Below, piece after piece: positions 54,452-63,171 of a stretch of 64,000 nt of DNA. The stretch is taken from assembly GCF_000092065.1 (NCBI RefSeq), contig NC_009362.1, positions 124,001-188,000 of the forward strand, written 5' to 3'. Source of the stretch: Ostreococcus lucimarinus CCE9901 (taxonomy: Eukaryota > Chlorophyta > Mamiellophyceae > Mamiellales > Bathycoccaceae). A program made the translations under genes and the position numbers. Position 1 is the stretch's first letter; each line of letters opens with the position of its first letter. Below the pieces are notes generated by a model, which saw only the letters and a list, made by a program, of their open reading frames with translations, ran no database searches and was not told the origin of the DNA.

Positions 54452-56453
54452 ATGAGCGCGCGCCGCGACGTCGACGCGCGTCACGCGTCGACGTCCGAAA
54501 AGGTGCGCCACGCGATGCCGCGCGAGTCCGCGCCGCGCCGCGCCGCGCCGCGCGCGCGAACCGTCGACTGACGCGCGATACCGACGACGGCAGGATTCCG
54601 AAAGAAAACCGTCGCGAACGACGACGGCGGACATCGCGAGCGCGCCGACGTTCCGTCCGACGCTCGAGGAGTTCGCGGACCCGATCGCGTACCTGTCGTC
54701 GATCGAGGCGCGCGCGCGCGAAGCGGGGATATGCAAGGTGATACCGCCGCGAGGCGCGGCGCCGAGGTGGAACGGCGAGGCGTGGAGGCGAGACGACGCG
54801 CGATTCGAGACGAAATTGCAGAACGTACACTCGCTGAGCGAGGGAAGGACGTTTCAGTTCGGGAAGGAGTACGCGAAAGGGGAGTACGAGGCGATGGCGA
54901 AGGCGTATGAGGAACGGTGGGCGAAGGAACGTCCGGACGTCGACGCGAACGACGCGAACGCGCTGGAGCGAGCGTTTTGGGATATGGTGGAGACGCGGAG
55001 CGAGCAGGCGCGAGTCGAGTACGGGAATGATTTAGATACCAAGATTTTCGGTACCGGGTTCGGGGTGGACGAAAACGGGGAGAAGCATCCGTGGGATTTC
55101 GAGCATTTGTACTCGCATCCGCTTAATTTATTGCGCGTCGTCGAGCACGACATTCCGGGACTCACCAAGCCTTGGTTGTATCTTGGCATGCTTTTCGCCA
55201 CGTTTTGCTGGCACGTTGAGGATCATTTCTTGTGTTCGCTTAACTATTTGCATCGCGGGGCGGCGAAGACGTGGTACGGTGTGCCAGGAAGCGACGCGGA
55301 GGCGTTCGAGAATTGCGCTCGGGCGACGGTGCCGCGCCTATTCGAGCAAGCGCCAGATATTTTACATCAAATCGTCACGATCGTCCCACCTGGAGTATTG
55401 GTAGATCATGGCGTCAAGGTCGTGCACACGGTGCAACAGCCTGGGGAGTTTGTCGTGACGTTCCCTCGTGCTTACCACGCCGGGTTTTCCCACGGTTTCA
55501 ACGTCGCCGAAGCGGTGAACTTCGGTCATGTCAACTGGCTCGATTTCGGCCGTCGAGCCATCGACGTGTACAGCACCGGATCGTTCAAACGCAACGCCGT
55601 GTTTGCACATCATCGCCTCGTTTCGCGCGCCGCCGAAACCTTCGTCGAAGTTCTGGGTAAGAACGCTCGACTGGTGAAGAGTAAAGCCATGGGCGCCATC
55701 GTATCGACGCTTCGCAAGGAGCTCGAAACGATTTTGAGCGATGAAGAAATTTATCGTGCCTCCCTCGTGCGTCGTGGATTGAACATAGAAATCGTTCAAG
55801 CACCTAACGAGGACGACGATGCGTGCTGTATTCGCTGCAAAGCGATGCCGTTTCTCTCCGTCGTGCGATGCAAGTGTCTACCGACGGCGGTGCGATGCCT
55901 TCGACACGCCATGGACGCTTGTGATTGCGCGGCGGGGGAGAGAACCTTAGAGATTCGCGTGGTTGATTCACGACTTCGCGAGCTCATTAAAGCACTGTTC
56001 TTCGGTGACGGCATACAAACCAAGAACGACGCCGCGAAAGCGCGCGTAGATTTCTCGGCCAATGTGAACAGAGTCGCCGTCAATCGAGCGCCGCCGCCCA
56101 AGCCGAAAGTCGTCCTTCCAAAGCCGAAAACCGTAAAACCGCCGCCGACGCGAGCGGTACTCGCGTCTCCACCCCCCACGCGCATCGTCGCATCGAAAGC
56201 CGACGATGCTTTCACCGCGCGCGGTCTTCCGCGCAAGCGAGCCAAGTGCGAAACCCGGCGGCGCTGGACCGCCGAGATGGTCGCCGACTTCGAAGTCGCC
56301 GTCGAGCGCCTGGGCGGCGTCGACGCGGCGACGGGCAAAAAGCTCGCCGAAGCGTTATCCGCGCACGACGTCACGCGAGACCAATGCGCGAGTCGCTTGC
56401 AAAAGCACCGCGAGAAAATCAAATCAAACGCGGACGCGCGCGCAACCTTGTAA
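54452..56453 (+). CDS. JmjN-JmjC-C5HC2 histone demethylase with C-terminal GARP-like domain (two exons)
   Basis: Exon 1 is probably 54452-54502 (MSARRDVDARHASTSEK) and exon 2 is 54594-56453; 636 residues. JmjN (PTFRPTLEEFADPIAYLSSI) spans about residues 35-70. JmjC has all Fe(II) ligands: H224 and E226 (CWHVEDHFLCSLNYLHRG) and H317 (GFSHGFNVAEAVNF), as in KDM5/JMJ14-type H3K4 demethylases. A C5HC2 zinc finger follows (CCIRCKAMPF, CKCLPTAVRCLRHAMDAC). The last 60 residues (from about 574) match a GARP/Myb-SHLQKYR DNA-binding domain: RRRWTAEMVADFEVAVERLGG and TRDQCASRLQKHREK. This is an unusual combination. There is no ATG in frame at the start of exon 2, hence the spliced start. Confidence 0.82.
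54503..54593 (+). other. Probable intron of the JmjC-GARP gene (91 nt)
   Basis: Donor GAAAAG^GTGCGC, acceptor GACGGCAG^GATTCC, with CGACTGACG (CTGAC branch motif) about 25 nt before the acceptor. It connects the only suitable nearby ATG in phase 0 to the JmjN frame. Confidence 0.65.
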
Positions 56454-56489
56454 TGTTATTCCCTCGCCCCGCGCAGCGCGCGTTACAGC

Positions 56490-58166
56490 ATGGCGTCCAA
56501 ACGACCCCGCGGCGACGCCACCGACGCGTCCACGCCTCGAGCGCGCGTCTCCGAGGAAGACGCGCGCGCCCCAGTCTCCCTCAAGTCCCTGCTCGAGCGA
56601 TGGAACCTCGGCGACGTCGTAAACACCGCCGGCGTGTCGCGTCGAATAAAGTGTCGACTCGTCCCGGTGTGTCGAACGAAGGACGACGAGCGCGCGCGCA
56701 TCGCTCGAGGCGAGCCGGTGATATGCGCGAGCGCAGAGTACGCGTCCGAAGTGTTCGACGCGATCGGGACGGCGCGCGACGGCCTCGCGTGGGCGACGCG
56801 GTCGAGTTTCTCAAACTTTGACGCCGAGCGCGGCAAGGTGGCCATGCGAAGCGGTTGGGGCGCGCCGGGGACGCACGTGCTGAGCAATCGAGACATGACG
56901 ATCGTGACGTCGTTCGCCGAGGTCGTCGACCCGGCGAATGAAAAGCCGCTGAATTTACAAATGTTTCATCGCGAGGACACCGCGGTGCCGGTGTTGTCGA
57001 GGAAATTGAAGTGGCCGAGCGAGGAGGAATTTTTTGGAATCGAAGGCGAAGACGCGCCGGGGAGGCTTTTAGACGACGCGACGCGCGTGAGCGCGAGAGG
57101 GGCGATGACGTGGTGGCACTTGGATGACTGTGGGGAGTTTGTGTGTCAAGTCGGGTTGCCCGAGGCGGGGGAGGCGGCGGAGGACGTGTTGCTCGGGCCG
57201 ACGGGGAAACCCGTGGTGAAGTTGTTCATTTTCGCCCAGAGGAAAGACTACGCGTGGGTGGCGCAAGACGCAGAGATGAATAAATCTTACAAAAATTGCG
57301 CACTGGATCTTTTCGATACGCCGGATCATTATTATCCCACGGCGAGCGAGATGTGCCACCCATCGAGCGCGCCGCTTGACGTTTCGTCGCCAAAGGCGTT
57401 CGACGGCGCCGCGACGAGCGACGACGCCGAAGATCCATGTCCAACGTTTTGGGTCGCTCCGCTCGAGGCTGGAGGGCCACCTTTATTATCACCTCCCAAT
57501 ATCATACACTGTGTGCTCACCGTACGCGACTGCGTGATGTGTGAAGAGCGCCGGCTTTCGCTGGCGTACATGGATGAAGTGTTGTACTTTCAGCGACGCG
57601 CGGCGAGATGGTGCGAACCACCCATCTTCTACGCTTTCGTTCGTGAAGATTTGAGCGACACGGAGAAGGCTAGGTCGAACGCGATGCGGCCACTCGTGAA
57701 GATGCTGAATGACTTGAAGCGCGTTGGCGCGACAGACGGCGACGCGTATCGCTTTGCGCGGTGTTTAACGTCGTTGCGAGTTTTGGCGAATCATTCGCCC
57801 GAATTCTACGCACTCGACGCAGATGGCGTCGCCGAGGCTCGTAAAAGCATCGACAAGCTCGAGTCTTGGTTGGCTGACGACTCAAACTGTGAGTTCGTCG
57901 AGAAAATTCAAGCCGCGGTAAAGGCGGATCCGCGAGCGGTGGAGGACGCAGAACTCGCAGAGTCTATGATGAGCGAAACACTTGGCGTGCTCAATCTCGC
58001 CGACGGACGATCGTGCGCCGTCGTTCACGAGCGTGGTCGACCTCGCTGGGGCCCGGTGCGCAACTCCAAGTCGCTCGTAGACAAGGACCGAAAAGATATG
58101 AAGAATGCGATTCGTTCGGGAACGCTCGACGCGCTTCTCCTCGCGTATCGCCGCGACATCATCTAA
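56490..58166 (+). CDS. JmjC-like (cupin) protein, divergent
   Basis: The 558-residue protein has a JmjC-type HxD...H set: H210 and D212 in TWWHLDDCGE, H340 in PPNIIHCVLTVRD. Strands between them (EFVCQVGLPE, VVKLFIFAQRKDYAW) fit the double-stranded beta helix; KLFIF may hold the 2-oxoglutarate Lys. Beyond the cupin part come helical segments (RPLVKMLNDLKRVG, LAESMMSETLGVLNLA). No zinc finger or other reader domain is visible. It starts only 36 bp after the stop of the JmjC-GARP gene on the same strand, but the two proteins are clearly not recent duplicates. Function as demethylase or hydroxylase is inferred. Confidence 0.68.
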   Translation: MASKRPRGDATDASTPRARVSEEDARAPVSLKSLLERWNLGDVVNTAGVSRRIKCRLVPVCRTKDDERARIARGEPVICASAEYASEVFDAIGTARDGLAWATRSSFSNFDAERGKVAMRSGWGAPGTHVLSNRDMTIVTSFAEVVDPANEKPLNLQMFHREDTAVPVLSRKLKWPSEEEFFGIEGEDAPGRLLDDATRVSARGAMTWWHLDDCGEFVCQVGLPEAGEAAEDVLLGPTGKPVVKLFIFAQRKDYAWVAQDAEMNKSYKNCALDLFDTPDHYYPTASEMCHPSSAPLDVSSPKAFDGAATSDDAEDPCPTFWVAPLEAGGPPLLSPPNIIHCVLTVRDCVMCEERRLSLAYMDEVLYFQRRAARWCEPPIFYAFVREDLSDTEKARSNAMRPLVKMLNDLKRVGATDGDAYRFARCLTSLRVLANHSPEFYALDADGVAEARKSIDKLESWLADDSNCEFVEKIQAAVKADPRAVEDAELAESMMSETLGVLNLADGRSCAVVHERGRPRWGPVRNSKSLVDKDRKDMKNAIRSGTLDALLLAYRRDII

Positions 58167-58185
58167 TCTAGAAACTAGCGATAGA

Positions 58186-59115
58186 CTACATATTAGAGCT
58201 ACTAGCTTTAGAAGCTTCGGCGCGCTCGAAAACATCGCGAACGAGCGCCGCAATTTCGTCGCCGTGACTGCGCAAGCCGTCGTGCGCGACGCCCGGAAGG
58301 ATGACGAAAAAATCACAATACCGTTCCCACGAGCGCACCACGCGACGCGGCGCGGCAAAATCACAGTCACCCTCAATCATGCCGCAATACCACGTCCGAT
58401 TCGCATCCTTCAAAACATCCATCGCGCCGTTTTCGTGGCCGTCCACGACGCAGTGCACCCAACACTCGGCGTCCAGGCGGCTCAAATGCGCGAAAAACGG
58501 CGCGAATGCCGCGTATGAACTCTTCAAATAGCCCAGCACTCGCGACAGCGCCCACACAAATCGAGGAAACGTCGCCGCGAAGCGAAGCGACGCCCCGACG
58601 ACGGCGCTCGTTGCTTTCAAACCGACGACGCGTTTCGCGATGGACACGACGACGTCGGCGCCTCGACGCCCGACGAGCCCGTCGAGAATGCGCTCGGGCG
58701 TCCCCAGCAAGCTCACGTGACAACGAATGACAGCAGGTCTGCATCGAATCATCTCGAGCGCCACCTGCGTGCCGTACGAGTACGACACCAAATCGACGTC
58801 TCGTTCGCGCTCGACGCCGCTCCTCGAGCAAAACTCATCGACGCACGCCCACGCATCCTTCGCGAACGCTTTCGCGCTCACGAGGGCGTAATCGCGTGGA
58901 TTCTCGCTGCACCCGTGCCCTCTGAAATCAAACTCCAGCGCGCATCGCCCGCGCGCGACGCACTCGTCCGCGAGGCGCACGAGCTGGAAATTTTCATTGC
59001 TCAGCCCGTTCACGAACACCGTGACGCCCGACGCGCGCGCGCCCGGACGGCGACCGCGGTAGGCGATCAACGTTCCATCCTCCCCGGGAACCCTTCCCGG
59101 GAACTCGCGCGCCAT
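58186..59115 (-). CDS. Alpha/beta hydrolase
   Basis: The 309-residue protein starts at 59115 (MAREFPGRVPGEDGTLIAYRG); the frame is open to 59244 with less typical sequence. The fold shows VTVFVNGLSNENF (oxyanion strand), CALEFDFRGHGCSE, the nucleophile elbow VSYSYGTQVAL (Ser in SYSYG), and late strands ending with PGVAHDGLRSHGDE, where the His of GVAHD is the likely catalytic one. A C-terminal Ser-rich tail ends it. Substrate unknown. Its stop is 19 bp from the stop of the convergent JmjC-like gene, so their 3' UTRs must overlap. Confidence 0.75.
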   Translation of the reverse strand: MAREFPGRVPGEDGTLIAYRGRRPGARASGVTVFVNGLSNENFQLVRLADECVARGRCALEFDFRGHGCSENPRDYALVSAKAFAKDAWACVDEFCSRSGVERERDVDLVSYSYGTQVALEMIRCRPAVIRCHVSLLGTPERILDGLVGRRGADVVVSIAKRVVGLKATSAVVGASLRFAATFPRFVWALSRVLGYLKSSYAAFAPFFAHLSRLDAECWVHCVVDGHENGAMDVLKDANRTWYCGMIEGDCDFAAPRRVVRSWERYCDFFVILPGVAHDGLRSHGDEIAALVRDVFERAEASKASSSNM

Positions 59116-59378
59116 GCGCGGCGGTGTGCGGGCGTTCGTTTGGAAAATTGTTTGCCATGTTTTACAAGAAGAAGCGTCATACTCATACAAAAGTCGTGCG
59201 ACCGACGCCTCGGCGTCGATCGCGCATAAAAAGTACAGGCGCATTTCGCGCGCACATATTAATCCTCAACCATCATACACTCGCCGTCGCCGTCGCCGTC
59301 GCCGTCGTCGCCGCTCGTTCGCTCGTCTCGTCGCCGCGAGCGTCTCCGCGTCCGCGTCCGCGCGCGCGCCCGCCGTCC

Positions 59379-59753
59379 TCATCGCGCGCGTTCATCGTCG
59401 GAATCGCACGTCATCGTCCGCGTTTCGTCCTCGTCCGCGCTCTCTCGATCGCGTCGCCGCATCGACAGCGACACGACGTCTTCGCACCGCACGCGCGCCC
59501 TCGCGTGCGTCCCGAGCGCGCCTCGCAGCGCCTCCATCGCGAACGCTCGCTCGCGCGCGTCCACGCCCGCGAACCGCGCGTTCGCGCACGGCTCGCGATC
59601 GCCCACGAGCGTGATGTCGCACTCGCGTCCGACGAGATCGTCCCAGACGGCGAGCGCGCGCAGCTTGAGAAAGACGCGACACGCCGCGAGCGCGTCGGCG
59701 TCGTCGGCGTCGGCGTCGGCGGCGGCGGCGGCGCGCGCGCGCGTCGGACTCAT
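59379..59753 (-). CDS. Gemin7-like Sm-fold protein
   Basis: The 124-residue protein (ATG 59753; ATG 59873 would add 40 Arg/Pro residues) has an Ala/Asp-rich start, then CRVFLKLRALAVWDDLVGRE, CDITLVGDREPCANARFAGVD (trimmed), and ALRGALGTHARARVRCEDVV. This order resembles Gemin7, where an Sm-type barrel ends in GVxxEALLRCxDIxSYxF. The matching end here is ARVRCEDVVSLSM. Gemin7 pairs with Gemin6 in the SMN complex that builds spliceosomal snRNPs. The last 25 residues are acidic. Similarity is by motif, not certain. It lies between HDR and the hydrolase, all on the minus strand. Confidence 0.5.
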   Translation of the reverse strand: MSPTRARAAAAADADADDADALAACRVFLKLRALAVWDDLVGRECDITLVGDREPCANARFAGVDARERAFAMEALRGALGTHARARVRCEDVVSLSMRRRDRESADEDETRTMTCDSDDERAR

Positions 59754-59932
59754 GCGACGCGGCGGCGACGCGGGTCGGTCGTCGACGGCGATTCGCGCGC
59801 GCGGCGCGGAGTGCGGACGCGGCGGCGCGGCGCGAGGGCGCGATCGCGAAAAAGTGCACCGCGCGATTGACACGCTGGCGGTTGAGATATTTCGCGCGAC
59901 GGAGCGGCTTTGATTATATTATAAACGACGCG

Positions 59933-61303
59933 TTAACGCGAGACGGCGGACTCGAGGGCGCGCTTGGTGGCGAAGACGACGTCCATGACGTCCTCGACGA
60001 CCTTGTCCGGCGTGGACGCGCCCGAGGTGATGCCGATGACGACGTCGCCGGCGGGGAGCCAACCGTCGGTGGTGACGAGCTCGCCGTGGGCGAGCTTGTG
60101 GGAGATGGAGTTGGTGTCGGCGTTTAAGCGATCGGCGGTGTCGACCCAGTAGCTCGGAATGGCTTTGTCTTCGCTGATCTCTTGTAAGTGTTGGGTGTTG
60201 GAGGAGTTCAAGCCGCCGACGACGAGCATGATGTCGGGCTTGGCGTCGACGAGCTTGTACATGGCGTCTTGACGCTCTTGCGTCGCGTCGCAAATGGTGT
60301 CCATGACGACAAAGTGTTGGTCGACGTTTTCAACGCCGAATTTTTCCATCATGGTGGACTGGAACAACTTTCCGATCGCCTCGGTCTCGCCCTTGAGCAT
60401 GGTGGTCTGGTTGGCGATGCCGACGCCGTCGAGGTCTTCGTCGGGGTCGAAGCCTTGGGACATGGCGTTTTTAAACTTTTCCATAAACTCCGCCTTATCG
60501 CCGCCCTTCAAAATGTAATCGCGCACGTAGTTCGCTTCCCTCATATCCTTGACGATCAAGTACGTCGTCGCGAAACTCGCCGTCGCCACCGTCTCCTCGT
60601 GGCTATACTTGCCGTGAATGATCGACGTAAAGTCCTTTCGCTTGTGCGTGTCCACGGCGTTCCAAACCTTGCTCACCCACGGGCACGTCGTATCGACGAT
60701 GTTCGCCCCTTTATCCGCCAGAAACTTCATCTCGTGCACACTCGCGCCGAACGCGGGCAAAATAACCACCTCTCCGCGCTTCACTCCACTGAAATCCTTT
60801 CCGTCGCTCGTCTCCTCGACAAAGTTCACCCCCATCTCGCTCAGCCGGTCGTTCACCGTCGGGTTGTGAATGATTTCATTCGTGATCCACAGCTTCGCCT
60901 CCGGGAACTGTTTCCTCGCCTCGTACGCCATCTGCACCGCGCGTTCGACGCCCCAGCAGAACCCGTACGCGTCCGCCAGCTTAAACGTGATCCCGTCCTC
61001 GACGTACGACAACCCGTTCTCCTTCATCTTCGCCACCAACCCAGTCTTGCTGTACGAGATCCCATCGTTCGCCATCTTCGTCGCCGCCTCTTCGTCGTTC
61101 AGGAACTTTCGGCTGTACTGCGACGTTCGTCCGAGGTCACGGCGGTACTCTCGCGGGTCGAACGGCAGATTCGGCGCCGCGTTCGTGCGCGTCGTCGTCG
61201 CGCGTCGCGTCGAGGGCGTCTTGATTCGCGATCCATTCGCGCGCGCGTCGGGCGCGCGACCGATCGCGGCGGTCGCGGACGTCGGTGAGCGGTGCGCGAG
61301 CAT
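59933..61303 (-). CDS. HDR: 4-hydroxy-3-methylbut-2-enyl diphosphate reductase (HDR/IspH), plastid
   Basis: HDR performs the last step of the plastid MEP pathway and yields IPP and DMAPP. The 456 residues include a transit peptide of about 60 residues (MLAHRSPTSATAAIGRAPDA). The three cluster Cys contexts are present: YGFCWGVERAVQMAYEA, DTTCPWVSKVWNAVD and MDTICDATQERQDAMYKL. Other family motifs: EIIHNPTVNDRL, VGGLNSSNTQHL and GITSGASTPDKVVEDVM near the end. The N-terminal extension before FKLADAYGFCWG is the one of the cyanobacteria/plant type. It is complete and single-exon. Confidence 0.96.
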   Translation of the reverse strand: MLAHRSPTSATAAIGRAPDARANGSRIKTPSTRRATTTRTNAAPNLPFDPREYRRDLGRTSQYSRKFLNDEEAATKMANDGISYSKTGLVAKMKENGLSYVEDGITFKLADAYGFCWGVERAVQMAYEARKQFPEAKLWITNEIIHNPTVNDRLSEMGVNFVEETSDGKDFSGVKRGEVVILPAFGASVHEMKFLADKGANIVDTTCPWVSKVWNAVDTHKRKDFTSIIHGKYSHEETVATASFATTYLIVKDMREANYVRDYILKGGDKAEFMEKFKNAMSQGFDPDEDLDGVGIANQTTMLKGETEAIGKLFQSTMMEKFGVENVDQHFVVMDTICDATQERQDAMYKLVDAKPDIMLVVGGLNSSNTQHLQEISEDKAIPSYWVDTADRLNADTNSISHKLAHGELVTTDGWLPAGDVVIGITSGASTPDKVVEDVMDVVFATKRALESAVSR

Positions 61304-61579
61304 CGTTTGCGTGCGCGCGCGCGCGCTGCGACTGAAGAGTGCGGTTCGGACGCGTGCGCGCGCGAATGGCGACGCGGATCCGCGTTATCCACGAGACGGC
61401 TGTTTTCGCCATCATTTGGCGAAATCTCTCGGCGCCGACGGCGCCGCCGCGGACGATGGACGCGCGACGCGCGCGGACGCGCGCGGACGCGACGCGCGAC
61501 GCTAATCTACACGCAATGTTATTACACGATCGAACGACGCGCGCTCGAGCGACGACGACGACGGACCGCCGTCGTCGGA

Positions 61580-62083
61580 CTACCGCGACGCCGCGCCGGC
61601 GGCGCGCGCGGGCACGACGACGGCGACCGCCAGCGCCTCGTTCCTCGGCCGCTCCCACTGCACGAGCCCGGTGTGCATGTTCCAATAATACGGAATCTTC
61701 TCCGCGGTCTCGCTCCTGAGCTCGCGCCAGCCGTCGGGCAGCGTCGGGGATTCGACGACGTCCGCGCGAAGCGTTCGCGTCCGCGTCCCCTTGAGCTCGC
61801 GCGGGCACTCCCACTGCACCGTCCCGCGCTCGATCTTATCGAAGTAGTACCGTCGTCCGTCGCGCGTGATCGCCTGTCCCCAGCGCTGCTCGGCTCGTCG
61901 CAGGCGCTCGGCGTCGCGCTTTTCCGCCTCGGCGACGTTCGCGATGGCTTTGGCGCGGCGAATGAGCGCCATGAAATCTTCGTCGTTCGCGTCGGTCGCG
62001 TCGTTCGCGTCGTTCGCGTCGTTCGCGTCGTCGCGGGACGCGCTCGCGCGCGCGTCGCTCGCGTCGCGCGCGTCGTCGCCCAT
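61580..62083 (-). CDS. Twin WW-domain protein
   Basis: The 167-residue protein (ATG 62083) opens with a Asp/Ala/Asn-rich repeat (NDANDANDATDAND) made by 9-bp repeats. A helix follows (ALIRRAKAIANVAEAEKRDA), then two WW domains: WGQAITRDGRRYYFDKIERG ending VQWECPREL, and LPDGWRELRSETAEKIPYYW ending LVQWERPRNE. WW domains bind Pro-rich peptides; a pair near a helix recalls splicing factors such as PQBP1 or FBP11/PRP40, but no FF domains are present. The tail is Ala/Val-rich. The partner is unknown. It is divergent from the mitoribosomal gene across 114 bp. Confidence 0.75.
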   Translation of the reverse strand: MGDDARDASDARASASRDDANDANDANDATDANDEDFMALIRRAKAIANVAEAEKRDAERLRRAEQRWGQAITRDGRRYYFDKIERGTVQWECPRELKGTRTRTLRADVVESPTLPDGWRELRSETAEKIPYYWNMHTGLVQWERPRNEALAVAVVVPARAAGAASR

Positions 62084-62197
62084 CGCGCGCGCGGGCGTCG
62101 CGAGCGACGCGTCGAGGATTGACGTTCGATTCGCGCGCGCGCCGGCACACGCGCGCGCGCGACGTCGCGCGTCGGCGTCCCGAGCGCGCGAAGCGCC

Positions 62198-63127
62198 ATG
62201 TTGCGCCTCGCGCGGCGCGTCGCCGACCGCGCGTCGACGTCCGCGCGCGGCGTCGCGGCGACGTCGGAGGCGCGATCGATCTTTACCCTCGGCGTTCGCG
62301 ACGGCGCGCGCGCGTTCGCGACGACGACGGACGCGGACGCGCGCGAGGCGACGGAGACGCCCGAGGCGCGCGCGCGACGAACGATGCGGGACGGCGCGCG
62401 AAAGGTTCGGGAGGCGGCGGACGCGGGCGGGGCGCGCGGGGAGAGCTGGGGCTGGGTGTACGACTTGACGGAGAGCGGCGAGACGGCGGAACGGTGGGTG
62501 AATCAAGCGAACGCGCGGCTGAGCGATCGAGCGAAGACGCAGATGTACGCGATGCACGGAGAAGATCCGGTGACGTGGAGCGTGGACGCGTTGGCGGCGA
62601 AGTATCGCGTTCGAAAGCAACGCGTCGGGGCGATTTTGGCGCTGAAACGAAGAGAGGAGGAGGCTGTCAAGGCGAATAGGACGCTGTTTCACGACACGGA
62701 GGCGGCGATGGAGCGAGCGAGTGGAAGCGTGGACATCGGAACGGGGGAGCGACACGTCGCGGACGTGCCGACGATGCCGCAGTTTCAAACGGTGAGCGCT
62801 TTTGATCACGGACGAGACGCCAAGCCGAAACGTTTCGTCGAGGCGAGCGAATTGGCGCGCAAACAAGAGCGGGTTTTGGTTCGAGAGTTTTTCGAACGCT
62901 TGGAGTATAACGTGGGTGAACGCGGACAAGGTTTGCGACGCGTTAGTAGGCGTGCAAGCGCGCCGCCGCGGCCCGAGGGTGGATACGCGCTGCACGTCAC
63001 GCCTCTCGGCGACACAAACATCGAACCGTACGTGGCGTACAAAGACGGAACCCAGCGTCCGCTTAATGACGATGAGGCCGAGCATGCCCGGCAAAAGACG
63101 CCTAAGCGCCGTCGTCGCATCATCTAG
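62198..63127 (+). CDS. Mitochondrial ribosomal / Bot1-like protein
   Basis: The 309-residue protein begins MLRLARRVADRASTSARG, a typical mitochondrial presequence. The core YAMHGEDPVTWSVDALAAKY and RVRKQRVGAILALKRREEE fits the family of fungal Bot1/mS45 and the related plant mitoribosomal small-subunit proteins, where a helix-turn-helix of the type KYRxxxxRVxAILxLK recurs. The rest is charged; the C-terminus (RQKTPKRRRRII) is strongly basic, as for ribosomal proteins. The family label is by this motif alone. The stop is 44 bp from the stop of the convergent XPF gene. Confidence 0.6.
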   Translation: MLRLARRVADRASTSARGVAATSEARSIFTLGVRDGARAFATTTDADAREATETPEARARRTMRDGARKVREAADAGGARGESWGWVYDLTESGETAERWVNQANARLSDRAKTQMYAMHGEDPVTWSVDALAAKYRVRKQRVGAILALKRREEEAVKANRTLFHDTEAAMERASGSVDIGTGERHVADVPTMPQFQTVSAFDHGRDAKPKRFVEASELARKQERVLVREFFERLEYNVGERGQGLRRVSRRASAPPRPEGGYALHVTPLGDTNIEPYVAYKDGTQRPLNDDEAEHARQKTPKRRRRII

Positions 63128-63171
63128 AAGTAGAAGCTCAATATATTTCAACATTCACAACATCTTCGGCG

